64,000 bases of DNA from Castanea sativa (taxonomy: Eukaryota > Streptophyta > Magnoliopsida > Fagales > Fagaceae). Both the position numbers and the translations under genes were made by a program. The DNA lies in NCBI RefSeq assembly GCF_040712315.1, contig NC_134016.1, positions 27,103,503 through 27,167,502 of the forward strand, read 5' to 3'. The notes beneath the pieces are model-generated. The model made no database searches and was not told where the DNA came from. It worked only from the letters and a program-made list of their open reading frames with translations. This document shows, one piece after another, positions 24,199 to 35,764 of this stretch. The stretch's first letter is position 1. Each line of letters opens with the position of its first letter.

Positions 24199-25609
24199 TG
24201 GTGGAAATATGCAAGTGCGCAGAGGAAAAATAACGGATCTACTCCATTCATAAAAGTTAATATGTACTATATAAGTTTCAGAATTTAAGAACAAGAGAGT
24301 GTACCTTGGAGCGGTGAATTTCAAAATCGAAGATCAAAATTGCTTGGGAACACTTTCAATCTTCACTCCAATTCCACTAACGCCCAAGATGTGTGGTCTC
24401 TCAATCAGTTCCAAAGGGAGAAATGTTAAAGTGTCTAACACTAACATGCACTACTTCGCAATAGTGTTCTTACCAAAATTCTTTATCGAAAATTCTGTAT
24501 GTTTCTCTTTTTGTGTCTAACCGATTATCTAATTGGGCTGGCCTTTTGGGCCTTTCCAATTGGGCTTAAGTGTGTGGCTTGGAGTGGGACCAAAAGGGAC
24601 CAATAAGACACTAGCTCCAATGGGCCTTGGGTTTTTCTGTCAACTCTTGACAAGTCCAAAGTTACCATTAACTATATTAATACTACTATATAAATATAGT
24701 TGCACTCTAGGACTTATCTATAAATTATATCCCAAGACTTTATTGTACATGCAACCCCTTCATAAAATATTCGTAGTAATACAAAGTCATGAAAGAAGAC
24801 TGTCACTTTGTAGATTACTACATCTTAATTCCTTGAGTACTCGGTTTAATCATTTAAAGTTATTCATTATATATATTTATAAAATCTAATTCCATAAATA
24901 TATATATATACTTTAGTAACTCTTTACTAAAGTGGTTAGGCCTAACTCTCTGAATAACAATCTCATTAAACTTATCTCAAGGGAATATTTTGTATCTCCG
25001 TTAAGAGACCATGATTTCCATCTTGAGAATATATGTTTCATCAACACTAAATGTGGTTGCCCAACATGCTGAGATTTTGACCGTTACTCTAGATCTCACT
25101 CCTGATATATCAAAGCAACCTACACCTCATGATCAAGTCCATTATTCTCTCAGGATTAAGAGTTTATGCAAATATAAGTCGTGAGTTTATTATTCATATG
25201 ACGATCGTTGGAAGAATAATAAATCTCACACGGTCTAGTTCGATATGTTTTAACTCTTAAAACATATCAACATACCAACTTGAAATCTCCATTTCCATAA
25301 TCAAGACAAATCATCTTAGTTGATATGTTATAGTCTCCGCAGATGAAATGCCCAATTTTCATCACCGACTACGAACTACATTTTGAATTTACAAGGAACT
25401 TGTGATTTACATCTTCTTTGACTAAATCACATAAATCACATACAATGCATCTCATGGACTATATGATAATGTCTTAATATTCATGTTACCATTATTTTTA
25501 AATAATAATAAAACAACTTTATTAAACACAACATTAAGTCATACATAATGTCATAAATAATTACATACATAGCATCATACAATAGGATTTAAGGGCACTA
25601 ATCCTAACA
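24199..25609 (-). repeat. Solo LTR of copia family B in the A2 3' region
   Basis: 1411 bases from TGGTGGAAATATG to ATCCTAACA (plus-strand reading), flanked by ACAAC / ACTAC, a duplication with one change. A1 carries the empty site CACTACATCCCTC near 15199. From 23784 to 24198 is element 3' non-coding sequence with no supported ORF. Confidence 0.9.
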
Positions 25610-25741
25610 ACTACATCCCTCAAAAAGATATACACACTCACCCTAACAAAAATCCTATACTAACTCTCCCCCTAAATACAAGACTACTCTCAAACCCAAA
25701 ACTACTTCCCCTTTTTGTCATAAATGATAAAGGGCAAGTCA

Positions 25742-26898
25742 CTAAAAGGTCGTCATCTTGTTATCATCGGAAGAGCTACCATCATCCTCATCATCATTAG
25801 CAGCATCACCCTTATCAGCCGAGGCCTCTGGATAAGGAGAGGGAGAAGGTGCAAAGCTAGCCATACGAGCCTGTCGGCGGGCAATGCGACCAACTCGGGT
25901 GTTCATCTGACACATTTCATTTGTGAGATAGTCAAGGCGACCACCAAAGTTAGCCTCCATCGGCTGAAGCTGTGCCATGATGGCCTCGAGGGTTACACCA
26001 CCATCTGCAGAGGTAGAAGGAGTTGAAGAAGAAGGTGGAATAGCAGAAGTTGTAGGATCATTTGTCTCCACTCATGGCCACTTCGGTCGAAGGTGGGCCT
26101 CGCTTTGCCAAATAGAATCAGCGCTAATGGCACCCATGGAGGTGAAGAAAGGAGAGGAAGGAATGGGATGTGAAAGCGCTGCAAGATCCGCGTGATAGTC
26201 AAAGGAAAGATGAGTTTATCACAGGTAGCAGTATCCAAATACACATCTAGAATAGATGTGATGAAGTGAGAGGGAAAGTCGATAGAAAGATCCTCCATTA
26301 ACAAGAAGAAAATGAGCACGAGGTTCAATGATGGAGTTATCGTGAGACAAAGGAGTAAGAGTGAACGTCATCACCATGTTAAGGAACCTTGGGCCCTTGG
26401 CAAAGCCCGAGCATGGGGTGTTTAGCTTACCACCCCATGTGGAAAGAGTCTCACAAAAGTGAGAGAAAAGCTCGTCTTTAGACACTGTCTGGAGATGCTA
26501 ACAGCTAGGGTAGTCAGGATGCGCTACCTTGGGAACATGTAGTACCTCAGATATAAGATCTGGAGTAACTACGATACGTGTACCTTTGAATGTAGTAGAA
26601 AATTTAGTTACAGAGGTATTGATACCATGTATATTGGAGTAAAACTCCTATATAAACATGACAGGGCACCTCAAAGATTTCTCACAAAGAGAATCCCATC
26701 CTCGAGTCTGAATGACATTGACAAAATTCGACAAGATAACCTGACATTCTAGATGAACGCCACGTTTCTAGAAGTTCTCAAAGAATTCCTTTTAGGCTTT
26801 CTCATCACAGAACCAGATGTGAGAGGGGGGAAAAGAAGAAGAAGACCTAGAACCTTGCAGGGGATTGCGAGCCGAAGTGGATTTGCTTTAGATGCCAT
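25742..26898 (-). pseudogene. A2 ORF2: 'putative plant transposon protein'-like ORF
   Basis: Minus strand. The start is MASKANPLR at 26898. Then come a frame change, VILSNFVNVIQTRGWDSLCE and FYSNIHGINTSVTKF. Next are KGTRIVVTPDLISEVLHVPK, VAHPDYPSC and VSKDELFSHFCETL. A second frame change follows near 26330, then MEDLSIDFPSHFI, CDKLIFPLTITRILQRF, VTLEAIMAQLQPMEANFGG and VNTRVGRIARRQARMASF, with an acidic Ser/Asp tail. This matches my recollection of the plant domain annotated 'putative plant transposon protein' (PF20167). That domain has no established activity, and no nuclease or RT motif is visible. It is more complete than the A1 copy but broken by at least two frame changes and some stops. 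Confidence 0.7.
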
Positions 26899-27410
26899 AG
26901 CACAGTCTATCTGAGAGAGAGAGAGGATAAAAGAGAGAACAGAACACATCACAACTCATAATAGGAAAGGAAAGAAACGTATGCATGAAAAATACATGAA
27001 CATGTGACGTGCAAAAAAATTAAAAACATCATGGGTAAAACCCAACCCAAACCTACCAGCACTCAAACAAAATAATCAATCACACATCTAAAATGCATGA
27101 AACATTGTTATAATGCAATGAGAATGCAATGCATGAGCATATATCACCAAATCAACATAACCCAACCCAAAAATTTCACAAAAAACTAAAACACCCCAAA
27201 AAATTTCAAAAACCTAAAACCTAGTTCTAAAAATGCATGAATGCATGAAAATGAAGGGATTTAGGATGCTTACCAAGAGATTTGAGCTTGATTTAGGCCG
27301 AAACTTGAGTGGGTATAGAGATTTCAGTGAGAGGAGAGTGTTTAGGGTGAGAGAGAATGAGATTTGTCGAGAAAGAATGAGAAGAGTGAAGTCTCAATCG
27401 TGCCTCAGCT

Positions 27411-27715
27411 TTAAATATAAAACGCAGCTCGATGGATTGAAGATTCTATTGAGGATCTGTCAAACACTAAATCTCGACAGAAATGAATTTGTCGAGGATC
27501 TATCGATGGCAAAACACCTCAATGGATCAAGAAGCTATCATGAATCTATCGGTCAGATAGAATGCTCATAAATTTGACTCGATGGATCGAGAAGTTGTCA
27601 AGAAGAAACACAAAAATCTCGATGGATTAAAGATCTATCGAGATTCTATCGAGGCTGAAAAAAGAAAACTCAATAGAAATTGAATCTGTCGAGGAGTTGT
27701 CGAGCTAGAGGAAAA
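27411..27715 (-). promoter_or_regulatory. Internal promoter-like region of A2 upstream of ORF2
   Basis: The ATCGAG/TCGATGGATCGAG-rich block (27715-27424, minus sense) runs directly into TATATTTAA (27419-27411). A CT-rich leader of about 500 bases and the ORF2 start follow. The order and position match A1. Function is inferred. Confidence 0.5.
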
Positions 27716-28761
27716 GGAGTTTTTCAAGGGAGGAAAAACACATAAAGATGAATGCAACAAGCAATCTACTTAACCAAAGATCCAAGCAACATATTAAGCT
27801 TTCAAAACATTTCTCGACAGATAAGCATAACATCCACAAATCCAAAAACACACACACACACACACACTTAACAAATCTAACCAATTTTATATTTCAAAAT
27901 TAAGTTAAGAGAGTTTAGTGAGCATATATTAACACATGTATCCTTGTGATGGCCAAATCACATTGTACCTACACATGTATCAAAAGTAGAAAAGAATTTT
28001 GCGTGTTATGTGTGAAAACATACAAGTGTGCACAAGTTTCTCATATTATGACAATTTGAGATATGAGAGAATCAAAAACATTCACACACAATCATAACTG
28101 TTTGATGGGAACTATCACTTTCGAGGTACATCATATAACTCTCACATCTCCTAGAAACACGCTTGCAACCATATTTAAAAGCATTTTGATTGTTTTTGCT
28201 TTATATTCTTTGCATATTTTCTTTTTGAACATATTATGCATGGGCATATATAGAGAGAGAAGAAATACCCAATTATGTAACTCAAAACATCACAATTTTG
28301 CTACGCCGAAGCACACGGATGTTATACATGATTGGCGGGCTTAGTGGTGAGATGGTTATTTATGTCTTTCCCTTGAGATTTTCTAATCCTTCCCATCAAA
28401 AAGAGTGATATGAGTATTAAATGTAAAAGAGACAAACTTAATCGTACTCATCACAAACACGAGCCACAAATCTCACTTTCTTAGTTGTGCATTAAAGTGC
28501 TCATCTAAGTTATAAGAGATACAAAGTTTAGAAACTTTGTTTCAATGGCTATTCAAGGTACACAAGTACGAATATACACAAACACACACTGTTTTTGTAT
28601 TTTTTTTTTCTAATTTTTTAATTTATTTTTATATAAAAAAAATTGAAAACAAACAAACAAAAACATGTTAAACAAAAAGCATAAAACTAGACTGACTCAA
28701 AAATAAGAAAGTAAAACATACAAGTAATGCAAGATTAAAAGAGAAAGAGAAAGTGACTTAA
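27716..28761. other. Non-coding stretch between gag and ORF2 in A2
   Basis: AT-rich. It shares blocks with A1 16651-17724 (TTTTGCTACGCCGAAGCACA near 28296, TGATTGGCGGGC near 28330). No ORF is supported. Confidence 0.6.
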
Positions 28762-31700
28762 TCACTTGGAGCCTTTTTCCTTCCAAACTTTGGATTTGGA
28801 GGAAGATCCTTTCCTAGAAGTGAACCTTTGTTCCAGAGGTGAGGGGGAAGAATTGAAACTGTTCAAGTTTGAAAGGAACATAAGGACCTTGAGAAGATCT
28901 CCAAGAGGACCCAAAGATGGTGGGATTTGACCTTAACCACCAGATGATAACACACTATTGCTCTGTTGAGTGACTAACAACTTATAGCAATTTGGACGAG
29001 TGTTTCCCGAAGCTCCATAGTAATGATAGAAATGTGGCTTCTTTTGTTGAGACTTTTTATTATTGTTCTTCTTATTCCTAGGGTTTCTAGTCTCTTTCTT
29101 TTCAACCTTAGGGGGTGCTCCTAGAATAGATTTGCCCTTGTTTAAGTTCTCACTAGCTATTTTAGTTTTAGATTCATTGTTGTAAGAATTAAAATTATCA
29201 GCAGGTGAGACAAACACAGTTGTACTAGAGGAGGATATATTAGGAGAAGAGAAATCATATCCCAAACCGAATTTGTTAGAAGTAGCTTTCTGAAAACTTA
29301 GCATCTCATTGAGTTTTGCACTAGAAGTCCTCTCCAATTGAGCTCTAACTTGAAACAGCTTCGCTTCAAGCTTCTTGGTTCTTTCAGCCAAGAAATTGTT
29401 CTTAAATCGCAGTGCTCCAATGACTTGATTGGCTTCGTTAACCTTGGTAGAGAGCTCCTCTTGTTCCAGCTCCACTTCACTAAGCTTCTTGGTGGTCAGT
29501 CTATACAGTTTCTCATGCTTCTTAGAGACCTTGTACAACTTAGCATAGGTTGTATGTGATGGAAATATGCATGTACGCAGCGGAAAAATAACAGATCCAC
29601 TTCATTCATAAAAGTTAACATGTACTAAATAAGTTTCAGAATTTAAGAATAAGAGAATGTACCTTGGAGCGGAAATTTTCCAAGATCAAAATCACTTGGG
29701 AACACTTTCAGTCTTCACTCCAATTCCACTAACACCCAAGATGTGTGGTCTCTCAATCAATTCTAAAGGGAGAATGTCAAAAAGTGTCTTACATTTTTTG
29801 CACCACTTCGCAATAGTATTATTACAATTCTCTACTAAAAATTCTATATGTTTCTCCCTTTGTATCTAACCGATTATCTAATTGGGCTGGCCTTTTGGGC
29901 CTTTCCAATTGGGCTTAAGTGTGTGGCTTGGAGTGGGACCAAAAGGGACCAATAAGACACTAGCTCCAATGGGCCTTGGGCTTTTCTGTCAACTCTTGAC
30001 AAGTCCAAAGTTACCATTAACTATATTTAATACCACTATATAAATATAGTTGCACTCTAGGCCTTATTTATAAATTATATCCCAAGACTTTATTGTACAT
30101 GCAACCCCTTCATAAAATATTCGTAGTAACACAAAGTCATGAATGTAGACTGCCACTTTGTAAATTACTACATTTTATCCTTGAGTACCCGGTTTAATCC
30201 TTTAAAGTTATTCATTATATATTTATGAAATCCAATTCCATAAATATATATACTTTAGTAACTCCTTACTAAAGTGGTTAGGCCTAACTCTCTGAATAAC
30301 AAACTCATTAAACTTATCTCAAGGGAATATATTGTATCTCCATTAAAAGACTATAAATTCCATCTTGAGAATATATGTTCCATCAACACTAAATGTGGTT
30401 GCCCAACATATTGAGGTTTTGACCGTTACTTTAGATCTCACTCCTGATATATCAAAGCAACCTACATGTCATGATCAAGTCCATTATCCTCTCAGGATTA
30501 AGAGTTCATGCAAATATAAGTCGTGAGTTTATTATTCAATTGACAGTCATTAGGAGAATAATAAATCTCACACGGTCCAGTTCAATATGTTTTAACTCTT
30601 AAAACATATCAACATACCAACTAGAAATCTCCATTTTCATGATCAAGACAAATCATCTTAATTGATATGTTATAGTCTTCGCAGATGAAATGCCCAATTT
30701 CATCACCAACTACGAACTACATTTTGAGTTTACAAAGAACTTGTGATTTACATCTTCTATGACTAAATCACATACAATGCATCTCATGGGCTATATGATA
30801 ATGTCCCAATATTCATGTTACCATTATTTTAGATAAAATAAAACTACTTTATTAATCACAACATTAAGTCATACATAATATCATACATAATAACATACAT
30901 AGCATCATACAATAGGATTTAAGGGCACACATCCTAACAGTATGGATGTCATCTTGATCGTCCATTTTCTCAAATTTGAATTCCACTAAGTCCTCTTTTT
31001 ATCCTTTATCCACTGCTTCTAAAACCCCCTCAGTAGGATCCACTGTGGCAATGAAAGCACTCAAGATTCCCTCGCCATCACTGTCATCTGACTCAATCTC
31101 AGGCTCGATATCACTTAAGGTAGCAGTAAGAGCCTTACTTTTCTCAATTGACTTGAGATATGTTGGACATTCTTGTTTCATGTGTCCAAAACCTTGACAT
31201 TTGAAGCACTTTGGTCCAGAGGGAATAGTATACTGACCGCCATCCTTAACATCCTCCATCCCTCTATCTTGACTTTTGAATTGAGAAGAACTGGATTGTT
31301 TACGGTCCTTGTCAAAACCTTTCACATTGGCATTCTTCATGAACTACCTAGTGATGTAGGAATTCATCTTAGAATCTTCATCATCTGAAGACTCATCAAT
31401 CTCATTACTCTTGGCCTTCAGTGCCATACTCTTACTTTTGATTCCTTTCCTAAGTCTAGTCAAACCCAATTCATAGGTTTGCAAGTTGCCAATCAGTTCC
31501 GTCAAAGGAATGGAGTCAATGTCTTTTGATTCTTCAATCGCTGTTATCTTGGAATGAGATCTCTCAAGGACAGATCTGAGCACCTTTCTCACGACCTTGG
31601 GTTTGGGAATAATTTCCCTAAGATTAAAGGCCGAGTTGACTATGTCCTTGAGTTTGGCATAGAACTCATCAAATGACTCATCCTCTTCCATTTTGATCTC

Positions 31701-32060
31701 CTCAAAACTTGTAGTAAACCTTTGAAGCTTGGAATCTTTAACAGCCCTAGTTCCTTTATAGGTCATTTGGAGAATGGTCCATGCTTCCTTTGTAGTTTCA
31801 ATCGAGGATATTTTCTCAAGCTCCTCATTCGTGACCGCACTGAATATGGCGTTCAATGTTGTGATGTTAAAGTTTTCCATTTTGATCTTTGCATCATCCC
31901 AATCAAACGACGCTTCCTTTGGTTTAGTCTAGCCAATCTCCACAGCTTGCCACACTTTCTCATCTAAAGACTGCAGGAAAGCTCTTATGCGTACTTTCTA
32001 GTATACATAGTTAGTGTCATCAAATAAAGGAGGTATAATAAGAGATTTTCCTCTATCCAT
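28762..32060 (-). pseudogene. A2 gag pseudogene, split by a solo LTR
   Basis: It begins with ATG at 32060 (MDRGKSLIIPPLF), then LQSLDEKVWQAVEI. The UBN2-type Gag domain is well preserved at 31880-31344 (ALNAIFSAVTNEELEK-type motif, TKEAWTILQMTYKG, FDEFYAKLKDIVNSAF). The next segment (31340-30999) has an intact CFKCQGFGHMKQEC knuckle and an acidic stretch. After the inserted LTR comes a coiled coil (29538-29300, KNNFLAERTKKLEAKLFQVR), then a second knuckle that has lost Cys and His (YHYYGASGNTRPNC). It ends at 28762. The product would package element RNA with help from an autonomous relative. A few stops and frame changes plus the LTR inactivate it. Confidence 0.87.
29557..30939 (-). repeat. 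Solo LTR of copia family B in A2 gag
   Basis: 1383 bases from TGATGGAAATATGC to ATCCTAACA, flanked by perfect target duplications GTATG (29552-29556 and 30940-30944). It splits the codons just before the coiled coil; A1 has the empty site near 18530. Confidence 0.94.
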
Positions 32061-32117
32061 AACAAACAGGGGTCAATGGATCACATAGCAAAGATTAAAC
32101 CCAATCAGAGTGTGCCA

Positions 32118-32129
32118 GCTTTGATACCA
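32118..32129 (-). promoter_or_regulatory. Primer binding site of A2
   Basis: The minus strand reads TGGTATCAAAGC, two bases from the LTR edge. Confidence 0.85.
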
Positions 32130-32131
32130 CT

Positions 32132-33075
32132 TGTGGGGTTAAAATAAATTAACCCCTTGCAAATTAATTAATTACCCAAGTAAATTAATTAGTCAAATTA
32201 CATGCAATAGCGTGGTAGCACAAACAAATCATCAAATAACTAGATGCAACGAAAATTAAATTTGGCACAGGTGATTTTTTTACAAATGGGGAAAACCCCA
32301 CCGGGTGAATTTAAGGTCACCACTCTCGAGAATCCATTATTATCAATCACAAGCGGTTACAAGTATAAGGGATCTTATCAAACCCTTTGACCTATCCCTA
32401 AATACAAACTTATAGTTGAACCCTTACCCCAATTCCCAGTTGGACTTGTATTGTAGTGGCAATCTCTCCGTTCAATGCACGAATCCCAGTACATGACTAA
32501 CCAATGATGCACGGATCCTAGTACGTGACTAACTCCACCAACTTGAAGAAGATTTTTGGCTACAAAGTTCTACAATTTATCAACAATGATACTCAGGAAG
32601 CTCCTTGGTCACAAATCCCTTGGTGTAAAGACGCAGTAGCTTCTACAGAGAGAATGATGAGCTAGATCACTTTTTGCATTCGGTCACACAATGCATGCGC
32701 GATAGTCTGTAAAATAATCCTTATATATGTCTAAGGTTGTGAGAAAAGAGAAAAGAAACCCTACACAAATACATAGGAATATGCGTGTAATCAGATCTGG
32801 AAATCTAATTTCGTAATTCTCGACAGATATAGCTTGTGTCGAGCTTCTATCGAGCTTTAACATTAAATCTCAATAGAAAGGATTTTGTCAAGACTTCTGT
32901 CGAGCTTTGATGAACATCAGTTCCTTCACTTGTTTCTTGGTTAGACTTGTGTGGTTTCAATACTTAACTTGAACACTTGTTTCTTGAAGTACTAAACCCA
33001 TCCTAAATCTATCCAATTACAAGTAAAGTGCGTTTTATCAAAGGATTAGCCAATTACATAAATATGTCCCTAACA
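32132..33075 (-). repeat. 5' LTR of A2
   Basis: 944 bases. TATATAAGG lies at 32719-32727 (minus), with an ATCGAG-type block upstream at 32818-32912. The outer edge is TGTTAGGGACATATT on the minus strand. Confidence 0.88.
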
Positions 33076-33588
33076 ATAGTGGAACAGTGCATTTCATTAA
33101 ACAATCCACAATATTTTCGTGTCTCTCTATCTCTTCCCAAAGCCTTATTTGGTTATTAGTCCTTAATTTTTTTTCTTTATTTTTTAATACTAATGTGGGT
33201 ATGCTAAAGACATGAAGAAGAGAGAAAGATGTGGTGTAAACTCAAGTAATTAATGAGAGATTAATGAGATAATAGTAAAAATAAGTTAATGTGATCTTTT
33301 GGTAAAAAAAAAAAAAACTTAATGAGAAGAGGTAAAAAAAAAAAAAGCATGGTTTTCAAACCCAGACCGTTTAATGAACTGTTAAAGGGAAGAATTTAAG
33401 GTTTTGAAGGTTGGACCGAGATTGAATCGTGATAATGTCATAATTAATTTAAGAATTTGTTTTAAAGATAAATAAATATATTAATTAGTAAAGGTAGAAA
33501 AATTGACTAAAATAGCCAAAATAAATGTTGAGATTTATCTTTCAAGTGTATTTTTTATATCATAACTTTCATAAGACAAATAAGAAAT
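33076..33588. other. Unannotated AT-rich spacer
   Basis: A-rich runs near 33307 and 33335. No gene, RNA or repeat that I can support. Confidence 0.6.
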
Positions 33589-34505
33589 TGTTAGGTTCTA
33601 AAAGTTTAGAACAATTGGCAAACCGCAAACACAAACTTGTCTGGGTATAGTTCTTAGAGTCTATAGGATTTATTATACATTGCTCAAGGTGTTACAAGTC
33701 AGAATACAAGAACATACAAGCTGAAGAAAGAAGAATTCGAAAATTTTCCAAGTTCGGCCGAACGAGACTATGGTTCGACTGATCGAGACACAGATTCTAC
33801 AGATTTTAATTTTGGCCCAACAATCCATAAGCTCATTATAAGCCCAATAAGTGATTAGCATTTCAGATCTGTTTCACATAGTATTTAAAGAAAACCCTAA
33901 GCCACGTTTTTTTATGACTTTGGAGCTCCTCTTTTGAGATCTAAAAGGTGTTGTGCCTTCTTTCAAAGTCACTACCAGAATTTCATCTACATATTATTAT
34001 AACATGTCAATCTAAAGCTACTGCAACAAGATCATACATAGCTGATGATTTTAACCTTCAAGGGTGGTCTTGGAGTCAAAATTGGAGAGTTTGTATTGCT
34101 AAACCTTTGAGTGGGATCTCAAAGTCACAAACGTGAAAGTTTGTGTTTAGCAAATCCAAGATAGAAAAGTCCATGGAATCGGAGCTGCATGTGGTCGTGT
34201 TAATAAGTTTTACATGAGGTAGCTTTAGATTTAGGGTTTAAATTTATTGTAATCTTCCATTCTATCATAGTGTATTTGTTTACCTTGAGGATAGCTAGGT
34301 TAAATCCTCCCTAGGTTTTTACCTTAAAATAGTTGGTTTCATTGGTTTTTTGGGTCATCATATTACTGTATTCTTTACCTTTCCGCACCAAGTAATATGT
34401 TTGCATGTGTTTAACCTAGATCTCATAATTAACCTAAGTAAACACTTGGTTAATTCATTAGGTTAAACTAATATGATTTTCAAGGGATCTAAACCAACAA
34501 ACATG

Positions 34506-34517
34506 TGGTATCGAAGC
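34506..34517 (+). promoter_or_regulatory. Primer binding site of element E
   Basis: TGGTATCGAAGC, a diverged tRNA-Met-type site a few bases after the LTR end. Confidence 0.65.
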
Positions 34518-34547
34518 AGATTCACTTTGATTGGATTAACATCCTGA

Positions 34548-34960
34548 GTGAGATCCTTGATCCCTACTGTCATGGAAAATTTTAAGTGTCTTACTGCTTT
34601 TATCTGTGATGTTTTGAATAAAAATGACACTAATGTTTCTGGTGTTCTTATTGATGCTTGTGAAACTCTCCATAGGGAATTAACTAAATATATGAAAATT
34701 GCTAAGAAATTCAAGGAAGAGTTAAAATTGGCTTATCTTGAAAAAGAGGAATTGATTGTGAGATTGAATGAATCCAATAAAAAAATGATTTTTTTAGAAA
34801 TCAATTTTACTCTCAAGATGAGGAGATTAAAAGTTTGGAACAAGAGCTAGCTCAGTCTAAAGCTAAATTAAATAATTTTTCTAATACCAAACTTTTTTTT
34901 AATAACAGTTTTGTTTCTGTTTCTGTCATACCCTCATGTCAATGTCCGTGCAACTTAGCT
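34548..34960 (+). pseudogene. Element E gag fragment (coiled coil)
   Basis: The frame begins near 34548; the ATG at 34572 (MENFKCL) is a more likely start. It contains a Lys/Glu-rich coiled coil with EELIVRLNESNKK, very close to DDLIAKLNESNK in element D, so the two gags are related. The main frame stops at 34850; another frame continues the similarity briefly (LAQSKAKLNNFSNTKLF) to about 34960. No zinc knuckle remains. It is the start of a broken gag and encodes nothing complete. Confidence 0.65.
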
Positions 34961-35271
34961 TAGACTAGCAAAAATAATTTGACATGAAAAAGTAATTTAT
35001 TTCACCATTGGAATCTATAGTTATATTTATATTTCCATATTAATTGTTTCTTTTTTAGGAACATATTCATTGTCTTAATTTTTTTTTTCTATACACACTC
35101 ATATACTTGTATTACCAATAACATATATGGTAATAAATTAATTATCTTCATCATTTGATCATTATGTGATATAATTATAAAAAATTTAAAGATTATATAA
35201 AAATTAAGGAAAAATAATACTTCTTTTTAGAATACTAAATATTTTAACACACACACGAGGAGGGGTTTGGC
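34961..35271. other. Unannotated AT-rich spacer
   Basis: No ORF or repeat supported. Confidence 0.6.
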
Positions 35272-35443
35272 TTACCTCCGATACTTTTTTAACTGGATAT
35301 GTCTTTTTGTTTTAAATATACAATGACAAGTGGTAGTGAGTTTTAATCTCTACCTTTTATTTAGTTAGTGGGTGATATGACAGTCTCTCATTAAATCAAA
35401 ATGAGATTCCTTTTTAAAAAGTACTGGAGGTAAATTAAACCCC
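35272..35443. mobile_element. MITE-like element with ~28-bp imperfect terminal inverted repeats
   Basis: The left end GGGGTTTGGCTTACCTCC-GATACTTTTT is the complement, with about five mismatches, of the right end AAAAAGTACT-GGAGGTAAATTAAACCCC. Total length is 172 bases with no coding capacity. A target duplication is not obvious. Confidence 0.6.
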
Positions 35444-35764
35444 ACGTAAATAGGAGAGAATGTCTTAAAGAAATTGACAATGGTGTATATCCAAAAGGGT
35501 CTAACTCTTGAATACATAACACATGCTTTAATACTTATTAATTGTAAGGTTTATGATTCTTAACTTTATAGGACTTATCATTTGAGAAGTTTACTATCTT
35601 GGATAGTTTTAGTGGGAACAATCTATCTCTCTATCTATATAATGAGAATACATTCTATCTGAAGCTGGCATAAAGCAATTCTTTTACACCACCAATAATA
35701 AAGTGTTACGTCAACCAATAACTTTAAATGTAATACACTTTTTTTTTTGATAAGCTACAATTCA

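Larger units (their letters stand above)
22838..33075 (-). mobile_element. Non-autonomous LTR retroelement A2 (second copy of family A)
   Basis: Same order as A1 on the minus strand: 5' LTR (33075-32132), primer site, gag (32060-28762), internal promoter-like block (27715-27411), ORF2 (26898-25742), polypurine tract (23783-23769), 3' LTR (23768-22838). Two B-family solo LTRs are nested inside (24199-25609; 29557-30939). No matching target duplication is visible (GTAAT left, ATAGT right), and the first ~20 bases of the two LTRs differ (TGTTGACCCC versus TGTGGGGTTAAA). The element may be recombinant or one end rearranged. Confidence 0.85.
33589..34960 (+). mobile_element. LTR element E, 5' fragment
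   Basis: LTR at 33589-34499 (TGTTAGGTTC to ACCAACA), followed by a tRNA-Met-type primer site and a short gag piece, after which similarity stops. No 3' LTR and no pol. The LTR has TATTTAAAG near 33878 and, about 100 bases upstream, a GTTCGGCCGAACGAG palindrome-type block. Confidence 0.7.
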
